Both the position numbers and the translations under genes were made by a program. A DNA stretch of 16,130 nt from NCBI GenBank assembly GCA_003557565.1, contig PWOG01000069.1, positions 1 to 16,130 of the forward strand, given 5' to 3'. Below, one piece after another: positions 6,838-14,388 of the stretch (the first letter of the stretch is position 1; each line of letters opens with the position of its first letter). The notes under the pieces are model-generated. The model was not told the origin of the DNA. It ran no database searches and was given only the letters and a program-made list of their open reading frames with translations. This DNA is from Desulfobulbaceae bacterium. Its GTDB lineage: Bacteria > Desulfobacterota > Desulfobulbia > Desulfobulbales > Desulfurivibrionaceae.

Positions 6838-6874
6838 GTTGCCCGGCACCCGAGGAGCCTGTGAGGAGTCTGCG

Positions 6875-7393
6875 TTGAAAAGTACCCGGGAAAAAATCGT
6901 GGTTGGCCTGACGGTGCTGGCGCTGCTTTATTTTTTCTACGACTTTTTTTGGGTTGATCAGCCCCGGGAGCAGCTCTCCGCCAAAAGCGATGCCGCCGTT
7001 CAGGCCTTGGCCGCCAATCTGCGGCAGGAACTGACGGGCGGCAGTTACGAGCCGCCCCAGCGGTTGATCGCGGACCTGCGCACCTGGCGGGAAGCCCCTT
7101 GGGCGCCGGAGAAGTTTGTGGCGCCGGATTTTATCCTGACCGAGGAACCGGACGTGGATCGGGCCCCGGAGGATTCCGCCGCCTTAAAGGCGTTGCGGGC
7201 GGCGGCCGACAACCTGGTGTATTCGGGTTACCTGGAGATGGCCGGCCGACGCCTGGCGGTGATCGATGGCCGGGAGTATGCAGTGGGCGACACGGTGAGC
7301 GACAATCTTCGCCTGCAGCGGATCAGCGACCGCTTTCTGGAAGTCGGCCGGGGTGACCAGGTGGTGCGGGTACCCATTGTGGATCAGAGGTAA
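6875..7393 (+). CDS. PilP/MshK/GspC-like periplasmic linker protein
   Basis: The protein has 172 residues from TTG 6875. This start is chosen because AGGAG (6864-6868) sits 6 nt upstream and the product opens with a typical basic tail and membrane helix (about residues 8-27). A longer in-frame start (TTG 6839) overlaps the hairpin loop region and has no good Shine-Dalgarno. After the helix comes a flexible stretch with 'PPQRLIADLRTW', then a C-terminal beta domain (about 115-172) with 'AVIDGREYAVGDTV' and 'VGRGDQVVRVPI'. This pattern fits the PilP/GspC homology region that contacts the secretin N-domain. Unlike classical PilP it has a membrane anchor rather than a lipobox, which is closer to GspC/MshK. 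The function is inferred mainly from fold pattern and from its place directly before the secretin gene. Confidence 0.75.
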   Translation: MKSTREKIVVGLTVLALLYFFYDFFWVDQPREQLSAKSDAAVQALAANLRQELTGGSYEPPQRLIADLRTWREAPWAPEKFVAPDFILTEEPDVDRAPEDSAALKALRAAADNLVYSGYLEMAGRRLAVIDGREYAVGDTVSDNLRLQRISDRFLEVGRGDQVVRVPIVDQR

Positions 7394-7487
7394 GCAAAAC
7401 GTAGTAACCGTTGAATCAACAGATTGCTGGTCCTGGTGAACGAGCACGAAACGTCTGCAAAAAACGGCCAGGGAGGTAGGCCTTACC

Positions 7488-9026
7488 ATGCAAAGCCCAC
7501 GTTCTGTTATATTGTTATCCCTTTTGTTGGTGCCGGCCCTGTGGTTGGTGGGAGCCTGTTCCACCATGTCGGATCCCAAACCCCAACAGGATGATTTTTT
7601 TGAGCAGTGGCGGGATCTGGGGGAGACCTCGCCGCCGGTTCACCGGCCTCGGCCGCCGCGGGAAGAACCCCGGCTCGACGGGGATCTCGACCAGCGGGAG
7701 CCGCCGCCCCGTCCACCCCGCAGTATCTTTGCCGAACTGACCCGGGATCTGCACGCCGACCTGCCCACCACCTCCACCACCATCAACCTGGTGGATGTCC
7801 CCATCGGCACCGCCATGCGTTCCCTGGCCCGGGTGGCTGAGCAGAACATCATCATCAACCCCAGCGTCACCGGTACCGTCAATATTCAGGTAAGAGACGT
7901 GCCCTGGAACGATGTCTTCATGAGCATCATTGAAAGCCATGGGCTGGTGGCGGGCCTGGAAGGGGGGGTGATCCGGGTGATGTCGGTGGATGATCTGCGG
8001 CGCCAGGTGGAGCGCCAGGGCCTGTACCTGGAGGAGGAGCATGTCAGCCCCCTGGTAACCCGGGTGATCCCGGTGCACTATTCCGAGCCGGCGGCCCTGG
8101 TTGAATCCCTGGAGCCCATGCTGAGCCGCAACCGCGAGGGTAACCCCCGGGGATCGGTCACCGTGGATCGCCATACCCGTTCCCTGGTGCTGCGCGATAC
8201 CGCTGACAACCTGGAGCGTATTACCTCCTACCTGGAGCAGGTGGATCAGGCCACGCCCCAAATTCTGATCGAGGCCCATATCATTGAGACCAGTCAGGAT
8301 GTGGCCCGGGAACTGGGGGGGCAGTGGGGATCCTTCTGGCGCGGCCGGCAGCGGCTCAGCGATGACGCCGGCGGTTTTACCTATCAGCCCGGCAACCCCA
8401 TCGGTGATCAGTACGGCTTGAATATTCCCGAAGGCGAGCTCAGCTTTTACACCGCCTCGGTGGCCGGCAATATTCTGGAGATGCAGCTGGTGGCCCTGCA
8501 GCGGGAAGGCAAGATCAACATTCTTTCCCGGCCCTCCATCGCCACCCTGGACAACCACGAGGCGGTGCTGGAAAGCGGCACCGAGGTGCCCTACCAGACC
8601 ATCGACGACAACACCACCAGGGTTGAATACCAGGACGCGGTGCTGCGCCTGCTGGTCACCCCGCAGGTGATCACCCCTGAAAATATCAAGCTCAACATCG
8701 TCGCCCAGAAAAACGAGGTTGATGACACCCGGACCGTGCTGGGCAATCCCTATATCATCAAAAAACTGGCCCAGACCAACCTGATTGTGGAAAACGGCTC
8801 CACCGTGGTCATTGCCGGCTTGACCAAGGAACGTCAATCGCATACCCGCAGGGGAATACCATTTCTCCACGATATACCAGTGCTGGGCGAGTTTTTCGGC
8901 ACCGACGCCCGTTCCGGCGACTTTGAGGAGATGCTGGTTTTCATCACACCCTACGTCCTTGACGCCGATTCCATGGAAAACCTGGACTTGGGGCGAGCAG
9001 GCCGCGAATTGCCGAACCTGCGTTGA
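7488..9026 (+). CDS. mshL: MSHA-type pilus secretin, outer-membrane lipoprotein
   Basis: The protein has 512 residues. The start ATG 7488 is preceded by GGGAGGT (7471-7477). A lipoprotein signal ends at LVGA^C24. A Pro/Arg/Glu-rich linker (about 48-79) leads to an STN/N0-like domain (about 98-168), a secretin N-domain (about 190-255) and a C-terminal secretin beta-barrel (about 260-500). The C-terminal part has 'VPYQ', 'ENGSTVVIAGL' and the family signature 'GIPFLHDIPVLGEFFG'. It would form the multimeric outer-membrane channel through which the pilus passes. Lipidation suggests it can reach the outer membrane via Lol, possibly helped by the ExeA/MshM protein. Gene order (before the ATPase and platform) and size fit MshL better than PilQ, which is longer and has AMIN domains. 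Two G7 runs (7962-7968, 8315-8321) occur in the coding sequence. Confidence 0.92.
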   Translation: MQSPRSVILLSLLLVPALWLVGACSTMSDPKPQQDDFFEQWRDLGETSPPVHRPRPPREEPRLDGDLDQREPPPRPPRSIFAELTRDLHADLPTTSTTINLVDVPIGTAMRSLARVAEQNIIINPSVTGTVNIQVRDVPWNDVFMSIIESHGLVAGLEGGVIRVMSVDDLRRQVERQGLYLEEEHVSPLVTRVIPVHYSEPAALVESLEPMLSRNREGNPRGSVTVDRHTRSLVLRDTADNLERITSYLEQVDQATPQILIEAHIIETSQDVARELGGQWGSFWRGRQRLSDDAGGFTYQPGNPIGDQYGLNIPEGELSFYTASVAGNILEMQLVALQREGKINILSRPSIATLDNHEAVLESGTEVPYQTIDDNTTRVEYQDAVLRLLVTPQVITPENIKLNIVAQKNEVDDTRTVLGNPYIIKKLAQTNLIVENGSTVVIAGLTKERQSHTRRGIPFLHDIPVLGEFFGTDARSGDFEEMLVFITPYVLDADSMENLDLGRAGRELPNLR

Positions 9027-9052
9027 ACCCCGGCCAAACCGGATAAACAGTA

Positions 9053-10753
9053 ATGAAAACAACCAGAAAAAGATTGGGAGATATGCTGGTGGAGGCCGGC
9101 CTGCTTTCCGGGGACCAGCTCGACCAGGTGCTCAGCTCCCAGAAAGGTAGTGAGTTGCGCCTGGGCGAGTTGCTGATCCAGCAGGAGATTGTGCCCGAGG
9201 AGACGATTCTGCGGCTGCTCAGCCAGCAGTTGCAGATCGCCCGCTACGACAGCGACAAAAATCCGGTCAGCCGCCAGGCGCCTAAAATCCTGCCCCGGGA
9301 CATGGCCATGAAGTACCGGGTGGCCCCGTTAAGCCATGATGCCTTCGTGGTCCGCATTGCCATGGTCGATCCGCTGGATATCGCCGCCCTGGACGCGGTG
9401 GAAGCGTATACCGGCCTGGAGGTGGAACCCCTGATCTGCTCCCAGTCCGAGTTTCCCTTGCTGATCAACGGGATTTACGGCCTGCACTCGGCGGTCAGCG
9501 ACGTCCTGCGCGATGTGGAGAGCGAGGTGGAGGTCGGTTCCGACGAGGTGGATACCGACGCCGCCGCCGTGGGCATGCTTCAGGATATCGCCGGGGCCGC
9601 CCCGGTGGTCCGCCTGGTCAATTCCATCCTGCGCCAGGCGGTGCAGGAAGGCGCCAGCGATATCCACATCAGCCCGGAAAAGGACCGGGCCCAGGTGCGT
9701 TTGCGCATCGACGGCAAGCTCCACGAGATCCCGCCGCCGCCCCGCAACCTGATCCCCGGCATCATCTCCCGGATCAAGGTGCTGGCCAACATGGATATCG
9801 CCAATGTCCGGATCCACCAGGACGGCCGTTTCAATGTCCGGGTGGACAACAAGGAGATCAACATCCGGGCCTCCACCCTGCCCACCATCCACGGGGAAAA
9901 CCTGGTCCTGCGGCTGCTTTTCGTCAGCTCCGGGCCCCTGACCATGAGCAATCTCGGGCTCAGCGCCGAGGATCACCACAAGATCATGCGGATGCTCCGC
10001 CAGCCCTACGGCCTGGTCTTAAGCGTCGGCCCCACCGGCAGCGGCAAATCCAGCGCCCTGTGCGCCTTTCTCCAGGAGATTCTCTCCCCGGATATCAACA
10101 TCATCACCCTGGAGGATCCGGTGGAGTACCGCCTGGAAGGGGTGCGCCAGGTGCAGCTCAACCACCGGGCGGGGATGACGTTTGCCTCCGGCCTGCGTTC
10201 CATCCTCCGCCAGGACCCGGACGTGGTGCTGGTGGGCGAGACCCGGGACACGGAAACCGCCCAGATTACCACCCAGGCGGCCCTCACCGGCCATCTGGTG
10301 TTCACCACCCTGCACACCAACGACGCGGTGAGCGCCGTCACCCGTCTGGAGCACATGGGGGTCGAACCCTTTTTGCTGGCCTCCAGCCTGGTGGGGATCA
10401 TCGCCCAGCGCCTGCTGCGCCGGCTCTGCCCCCAGTGCGCCGAAACCTACCACCCCTCGCCGGAGATTCTGGAGTACTGGGGGCTTGGCGATCGGGCCGG
10501 GGCGCAGTACAAAAAGGCGGTGGGCTGCTCGCTGTGCATGCACAGCGGCTACCGCGGCCGGGTGGGGATTTATGAAATCCTGGTGGCCGACGAGGAGGTC
10601 CAGGAGATGATCATCCAGCGCCGGTCCAATGCCGAGATCGTCAGTTACCTGCGTCGCCGGGGCGATCTGGTGCTGCTCAAGGAGGCCGCCGCCGAAAAGA
10701 TCGCCGCCGGCATCACCTCCATCGAAGAAGCCGCCCGCACGGTTTTGACCTGA
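9053..10753 (+). CDS. mshE: Pilus assembly ATPase GspE/PilB/MshE with N-terminal MshEN domain
   Basis: The 566-residue protein is the hexameric extension motor acting at the cytoplasmic face. MshEN motif I is intact at residues 7-30 (RLG, L12, V13, G16, L17, L23, L27, Q30). Motif II at 36-59 has the same frame but carries Glu45 where Gly is usual and Ile52 where Leu is usual. Walker A is GPTGSGKS (326-333) and the Walker B region is 'QDPDVVLVGETRD' (about 386-398). The His box is 'GHLVFTTLHTNDA'. A tetracysteine zinc site is C459xxC462 and C492xxC495. In Vibrio MshE the MshEN motifs bind cyclic di-GMP, so c-di-GMP control of pilus extension is expected here, although the altered second motif makes affinity uncertain. 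It follows mshL by 26 nt with a weak Shine-Dalgarno. Confidence 0.93.
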   Translation: MKTTRKRLGDMLVEAGLLSGDQLDQVLSSQKGSELRLGELLIQQEIVPEETILRLLSQQLQIARYDSDKNPVSRQAPKILPRDMAMKYRVAPLSHDAFVVRIAMVDPLDIAALDAVEAYTGLEVEPLICSQSEFPLLINGIYGLHSAVSDVLRDVESEVEVGSDEVDTDAAAVGMLQDIAGAAPVVRLVNSILRQAVQEGASDIHISPEKDRAQVRLRIDGKLHEIPPPPRNLIPGIISRIKVLANMDIANVRIHQDGRFNVRVDNKEINIRASTLPTIHGENLVLRLLFVSSGPLTMSNLGLSAEDHHKIMRMLRQPYGLVLSVGPTGSGKSSALCAFLQEILSPDINIITLEDPVEYRLEGVRQVQLNHRAGMTFASGLRSILRQDPDVVLVGETRDTETAQITTQAALTGHLVFTTLHTNDAVSAVTRLEHMGVEPFLLASSLVGIIAQRLLRRLCPQCAETYHPSPEILEYWGLGDRAGAQYKKAVGCSLCMHSGYRGRVGIYEILVADEEVQEMIIQRRSNAEIVSYLRRRGDLVLLKEAAAEKIAAGITSIEEAARTVLT

Positions 10754-10766
10754 GGCAGGGGGGTCC

Positions 10767-11978
10767 ATGGCGAAATTCGATTACCGGGCCATCACCGAAA
10801 GCGGCCGCCAAGTAACCGGCTCCTTGGAGGCCGCCAACCGGGAACAGGCCGAAGAACTGCTCTGGCGCCGGGGGATGGCGCCGGAGCAGATCGACCCGGG
10901 CCAGGAGCGGGATTCTTCCGACCTGCTGGACCGGCTGCTCGCCGGCCCGGTAAAGTCCCGGGATGTGGTGATCTTCACCAGGCAGTTGCGCACCCTGCTC
11001 CAGGCCGGGGTGCCTATCTCCCGCTCCCTGGAAATTCTCCGGGCCCAGACCGAGCACCGTTACATCAAAAACTGCCTGGGCCGGATGGTGCGGGATATCG
11101 AGGAAGGAACCTCGCTGGAGGCGGCGTTTAGCAAATATCCCCGGGTTTTTTCCAAGCTGTACTGCAGCATGATCCGGGCCGGCGAGATCAGCGGTTCCCT
11201 GCCCGAGGTGCTGGAGCGCCTGAGTTACATCCTGGAGCACGAGGCCAAGGTCCAAAACGATATCAAGGCCGCCTTGGCCTATCCCAAGATCGTCGCCATC
11301 GCCCTGGTGGGCGCCTTTCTCTTTTTGCTGACCATGGTGATCCCCCAGTTCGTCACCGTCTTTGCCCGGGCCGGCATCGACCTGCCCCTGCCCACCCGCA
11401 TCAGCATCGCCATGTACGACGGCTTGATGAATTACTGGCCCCTGCTGCTGGGCGGGACGGCGGCTGTTTTCTTCGGCTTGCGGGCCTTTTTCCGCTCGGC
11501 GTCGGGTTACGTGATCAAGGGCCGGCTGCAGTTGCGGCTGCCCATTGTCGGGCAGTTGTTCCAGAAAAGCGCCATGTCTCGATTTTCCAGTATCTTTTCC
11601 ATCCTGCTGGCCAGCGGGGTGACGGTGATGGAGTCGCTGACCATCATTTCCGGGGTCATCGGCAACGGGGCCATCTCCAGGGAATTCGACCGGATCAGGG
11701 AAAAGATCGAAGAGGGCCGGGGGGTGGGCGAACCCTTGAAACAGGCCCGTTACTTTCCGCCCCTGGTGGTCAACATGGTGGAGATCGGCGAGGAATCGGG
11801 CTCCCTGGATGAAACCCTGCAGACAGTGTCGGCCCACTACGACGCCGAGGTGGAGTACGCCGTCAAGCAGCTCGCCGACGCCCTGGGCCCCCTGCTGGTG
11901 GTCGGGCTGGCGGTGGTGGTGGGCTTCTTCGCCCTGGCCATCTTCCTGCCCATGTGGGACTTGGTGGAAATGGTGTAA
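10767..11978 (+). CDS. mshG: Inner-membrane platform protein GspF/PilC/MshG
   Basis: The 403-residue protein has two T2SSF repeats (about 67-190 and 269-392) and three membrane helices (about 174-195, 222-242 and 371-396), the standard length and topology for GspF/PilC/MshG. The opening 'FDYRAITESGRQVTGSLEA' is the usual small N-terminal domain. The first repeat contains 'FTRQLRTLLQAGVPISRSLEIL' spread over 70-91, and the second ends 'EEGRGVGEPLKQARYFPPLVVNM' followed by a 'GEESGSLDETL' element. It would be turned or pushed by the MshE hexamer and insert pilin subunits. A purine-rich GGCAGGGGGG lies just before ATG 10767. The stop TAA overlaps the Shine-Dalgarno of the glycosyltransferase gene, so the two are co-translated from one message. 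Confidence 0.93.
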   Translation: MAKFDYRAITESGRQVTGSLEAANREQAEELLWRRGMAPEQIDPGQERDSSDLLDRLLAGPVKSRDVVIFTRQLRTLLQAGVPISRSLEILRAQTEHRYIKNCLGRMVRDIEEGTSLEAAFSKYPRVFSKLYCSMIRAGEISGSLPEVLERLSYILEHEAKVQNDIKAALAYPKIVAIALVGAFLFLLTMVIPQFVTVFARAGIDLPLPTRISIAMYDGLMNYWPLLLGGTAAVFFGLRAFFRSASGYVIKGRLQLRLPIVGQLFQKSAMSRFSSIFSILLASGVTVMESLTIISGVIGNGAISREFDRIREKIEEGRGVGEPLKQARYFPPLVVNMVEIGEESGSLDETLQTVSAHYDAEVEYAVKQLADALGPLLVVGLAVVVGFFALAIFLPMWDLVEMV

Positions 11979-11988
11979 GGAGCAGTTT

Positions 11989-12921
11989 ATGACTATCCCG
12001 GAAATCAGCATTATTATTCCCGCCCGCAACGAGGCCGGGGCCATTGGCGGGGTGCTGGCGGGTATCCGGCAGGCCTTGGAGGGCCGGCCCGGCGGCTATG
12101 AAATCCTGGTGATCAACGATGGATCCGACGATAACACCGGCACCATTGCCGAGGCGGCCGATGTCAGGGTGATCAACCATCCATACGCCATGGGCAACGG
12201 AGCGGCGGTAAAATGCGGAATCCGCCATGCCGCCGGCGCCATCCTTTGCATGATGGACGGTGACGGGCAGCACGATCCCGCCGACATCCCCCGCCTGGTG
12301 GCAAAGTATGAAACCGGATACGCCATGGTGGTCGGCGCCCGCCGTCAAGGTTCCCAGGCCAATTGTGGCCGGGGTCTGGCCAATGCCTTCTATAATCGCC
12401 TGGCCAGCTACATGACCGGCCAGCGGGTGGAAGACCTGACCTCGGGATTTCGGGTCTGTCATGCCGACAAGGCCCGGGAATTCCTCCATCTTTTCCCCAA
12501 CGGCTTTTCCTACCCCACCACCATCACCATGGCCTTTTTCCGGGCCGGCTACCCGGTGGCCTATCTCCCTCTGGACGCCGCCTGCCGCATCGGTGCAAGC
12601 CATATTCGCCCCCTTCAGGACGGCGCCCGCTTTCTGCTGATCATCTTCCGGGTTGGCTCCCTGTATTCGCCGCTGAAGCTCTTTGCCCCGGTGGCCCTGG
12701 TCCATTTCCTGTTGGGAATCGGCTATTACGCATACACCTACAGCAACTTCGGGCGCCTGTCGATCATGACCATCTTTATGCTCACCTCGGCGGTGACCAT
12801 CTTCCTGATCGGCCTGGTTTCGGAACAGATTACTCAACTGATGTACCTGCGCGGGCGAGAAAACAACCAAGAAACCATCACCCCGGCCCTTACCCGGGGT
12901 GATGGGGAGACCAGGCCATAA
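11989..12921 (+). CDS. GT2 polyprenyl-phosphate sugar synthase-like glycosyltransferase
   Basis: The protein has 310 residues from ATG 11989. AAGGAG (11977-11982) sits 6 nt upstream and overlaps the mshG stop. The GT-A domain opens with 'SIIIPARNEAGAIG' (7-20). It contains VINDGSDDNT (41-50) and the metal/nucleotide motif DGDGQHD (90-96), with 'LTSGFRVCHAD' near 150-160. Two membrane helices follow (about 231-250 and 258-282). This layout is that of dolichol/undecaprenyl-phosphate mannose, glucose or GlcNAc synthases, which load a sugar from a nucleotide donor onto a membrane lipid. The sugar cannot be read from the sequence. Tight coupling to mshG suggests it was recruited into the pilus operon, perhaps to feed the GT-C transferase downstream. 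A reading frame extending upstream into mshG exists, but the coupled ATG is clearly the start. Confidence 0.88.
   Translation: MTIPEISIIIPARNEAGAIGGVLAGIRQALEGRPGGYEILVINDGSDDNTGTIAEAADVRVINHPYAMGNGAAVKCGIRHAAGAILCMMDGDGQHDPADIPRLVAKYETGYAMVVGARRQGSQANCGRGLANAFYNRLASYMTGQRVEDLTSGFRVCHADKAREFLHLFPNGFSYPTTITMAFFRAGYPVAYLPLDAACRIGASHIRPLQDGARFLLIIFRVGSLYSPLKLFAPVALVHFLLGIGYYAYTYSNFGRLSIMTIFMLTSAVTIFLIGLVSEQITQLMYLRGRENNQETITPALTRGDGETRP
12875..12905 (-). terminator. Rho-independent terminator for the minus-strand DUF354 gene, inside the GT2 coding end
   Basis: A perfect 12-bp GC-rich stem (12875-12886 with 12894-12905) has a 7-nt loop. Read on the minus strand it is followed by a T-rich tract (complement of 12855-12874, with TTTCTTGGTTGTTTTC). 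On the plus strand there is no T-run, so it is directional. It lies 118 nt beyond the stop of the DUF354 gene and within the last codons of the GT2 gene. Confidence 0.7.
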
Positions 12922-13022
12922 GTAAAACATGATGAATAAGGCGATCCAACTGCGTGCAGGGTGATAGATTTCAGTTTGGGGGCAAAATGCCAATACACTT
13001 ACGAAAGGACTTGGCTGGCATC
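12922..13022. other. Convergent intergenic spacer
   Basis: This 101-bp gap lies between the GT2 stop and the DUF354 stop. It holds a weak ATGCCA/TGGCAT inverted repeat (12987-12992 and 13016-13021) with a long loop. This is followed on the minus strand by a short T-run, so it could be a poor secondary terminator. No gene is seen. Confidence 0.4.
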
Positions 13023-14090
13023 TTATAACGGTGCGGTCCTCCCGCAGCGCTCGATCAAATTCGCCGTATAAGCCGCCACATCAATGGTATCCGCCAATAA
13101 CCGCCGGCGGCGCTGCGCCCACTTCTCAACCGGCACCGCCAATATATCCTTGATGGCGGAAATAATAGGTTCCGCCCCGGGGGTGTGGATATTTTCCACC
13201 AACCGGTAGAGCTGTTGCTGTTCCGTGGTATAGCCGCGTCCGGTGGTCGCGGCGTAAATTGCCGGTATGCCCAGTACGGCCGCTTCCGAAACCATGGTGG
13301 CGCTTTCGCCGAGGTGCAGTCGGGAATGGGCCAATACATGATGAAGTTGCAAGGGATCCCCCCGATATGCCAGCGGCTGCAAATGTTCGGGCAATAGCGC
13401 TTCCGAAGAAATGATGACCTTGCCCCTGGGGGCCAGATAATTAACCACCCGGTCAAGCAGGTCCACCGTCCAGCCCCGCTCGCCGACATCATGATTCGCC
13501 TGCCAGGCGACCAGGCGAATCAGGAAAGTGTCGCGCTCGCGGTCGATACCGTTGGCCACTGCAAGCTCCCGATCAGCTGTGAAACGGGCGGGGTGCAGGT
13601 AAGACAGCTCATGGTAACCCGCGTATCGCCGCGCCCCCCCGGGCAACCATGCCCCATAGCAGCGAGGGGCAATGACCTGTGAGGCAAAAGGATAAGTGAG
13701 CAGATTCTGCAAGCGGGCGTTTTCGGTATCGTAGAACACCAGTGAGGGAGTGCGGGTGAGAAAACCCACCTGGGCAATAAAAATACCACCAACGGCGGCC
13801 ATCGCGTGGGGGCGGAATTGCCGTACTCGACGATACAGAGCCGCATTGCGCTGAGTCAGTTCAGTGAGCATGCCCAGCCGGCTATTGTCACCCATCACCG
13901 ACAGCGGTTCATGCGTCCAGGCCAATTGATCCAGCAAGGCCAGGGTGACGTCTTTGTCGCGACTGGTAACTCGCACCTCATGGCCACGATCCTGGAGAAT
14001 TTCCAGGGGATGGCGGAAAAAATGCACATGAGCCGGGTGGCAGATGTCGATGAGAAAACGCCGTCGCTCTGTAGGGCTATCCATGGTCAT
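13023..14090 (-). CDS. DUF354-family protein (GT-B/UDP-GlcNAc epimerase-like fold)
   Basis: The 355-residue protein matches the DUF354 pattern. 'ICHPAHVHFFRHPLEIL' lies at 16-32, then 'RGHEVRVTSRDKDVTLALLD' (35-54). The second half has a nucleotide-sugar-like loop, 'HLGESATMVSEAAVLGIPAI' (259-278). This resembles the C-terminal site of UDP-GlcNAc 2-epimerase and MurG-like proteins. DUF354 proteins have no settled reaction and often occur in polysaccharide or lipid-sugar clusters. Two starts are possible: ATG 14090 and ATG 14084 (M3). AAGGAA in the upstream sequence is better spaced for M3. It is the only minus-strand gene in the window, convergent with the pilus/GT2 operon and divergent from the TMTC-like gene, so it is transcribed separately. 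A C7 run (13634-13640) occurs in the coding sequence. Confidence 0.85.
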   Translation of the reverse strand: MTMDSPTERRRFLIDICHPAHVHFFRHPLEILQDRGHEVRVTSRDKDVTLALLDQLAWTHEPLSVMGDNSRLGMLTELTQRNAALYRRVRQFRPHAMAAVGGIFIAQVGFLTRTPSLVFYDTENARLQNLLTYPFASQVIAPRCYGAWLPGGARRYAGYHELSYLHPARFTADRELAVANGIDRERDTFLIRLVAWQANHDVGERGWTVDLLDRVVNYLAPRGKVIISSEALLPEHLQPLAYRGDPLQLHHVLAHSRLHLGESATMVSEAAVLGIPAIYAATTGRGYTTEQQQLYRLVENIHTPGAEPIISAIKDILAVPVEKWAQRRRRLLADTIDVAAYTANLIERCGRTAPL

Positions 14091-14206
14091 CGTTCCTTAT
14101 CCCGTTGTAATCGAGAGTTTTATGGCATTAACTCTTCGGTTCGCCCGCTCGAGGTCAGGCGGCGGCGGCTGAACGGTTGGCGTTTTTTCCGCGTTTGGCA
14201 GTTTGC

Positions 14207-14220
14207 GGCAGCTTGCTTGC
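14207..14220 (+). promoter_or_regulatory. Weak sigma54-like -24/-12 match
   Basis: GGCA-N6-TTGC matches the invariant core and spacing of a sigma54 promoter, but the flanking consensus bases are poor (C before GG, C after GC). An 8-base match like this is expected roughly every other window by chance. It is noted because it is intergenic and correctly oriented. Confidence 0.2.
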
Positions 14221-14241
14221 CATAAAAGTCATGTTACCGTC

Positions 14242-14270
14242 TTGTGATCGCAAGGGATAGCAAGTATAGT
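14242..14270 (+). promoter_or_regulatory. Sigma70-type promoter for the TMTC-like gene
   Basis: TTGTGA (14242-14247, 4/6 to the -35), a 17-bp spacer and TATAGT (14265-14270, 5/6 to the -10). The predicted start is near 14277, giving a leader of about 112 nt. A perfect 7-bp inverted repeat, GTGATCG (14244-14250) and CGATCAC (14271-14277), brackets the spacer and -10, so a repressor or DNA looping site is possible. Confidence 0.55.
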
Positions 14271-14388
14271 CGATCACTTATTAGAAAGGGAAGTTGTTTT
14301 CTCCGGTATCATTCGCCTTGGGGGAGGGTGTCCACTCCCGGGTCTGTCCGCAGATTTTGCCGAGGCACCAGCAAGATGAGGTCAAAGC

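Larger units (their letters stand above)
14091..14388. other. Divergent regulatory region between DUF354 gene and TMTC-like gene
   Basis: These 298 bp serve both divergent genes. The minus-strand side has a hairpin AGAGTT-N10-AACTCT (14114-14119/14130-14135), and I could not assign a convincing promoter for the DUF354 gene. The plus-strand side has a sigma70-type promoter (14242-14270) and a weaker sigma54-like match (14207-14220). The leader of the TMTC-like gene contains GGGAG-N8-CTCCC (about 14323-14340). No protein-coding gene is seen here. Confidence 0.6.

Noticed and set aside
6839..6874. Longer start (TTG 6839) for the PilP-like protein
   Set aside because: No Shine-Dalgarno and not prepilin- or membrane-like. 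TTG 6875 has AGGAG at 6 nt and directly precedes the membrane helix.
7515..9062. Long minus-strand open frame (515 codons) opposite the secretin gene
   Set aside because: It is a shadow of a high-GC gene. Its product is Gly/His/Gln-rich without recognisable domains, while the plus frame is an unmistakable secretin. The same applies to the long minus frames opposite 10713-12044 and 14746-16041.
11809..11988. Extended GT2 reading frame reaching back into mshG
   Set aside because: ATG 11989 has a well-placed AAGGAG and the GT2 family motif begins at once, while the upstream part is low-complexity Trp/Ser/Pro sequence typical of an out-of-frame reading.
12987..13021. ATGCCA/TGGCAT inverted repeat as the main DUF354 terminator
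   Set aside because: Only 6 bp of stem with a loop of more than 20 nt. The 12-bp stem at 12875-12905 with its T-rich tail is far stronger.
3904..14113. Shared 11-mer TTGTAATCGAG in the two main intergenic gaps (near 3903-3913 and 14105-14115)
   Set aside because: An 11-base match between two places in a 16-kb window is well within chance, and no extended similarity surrounds it.
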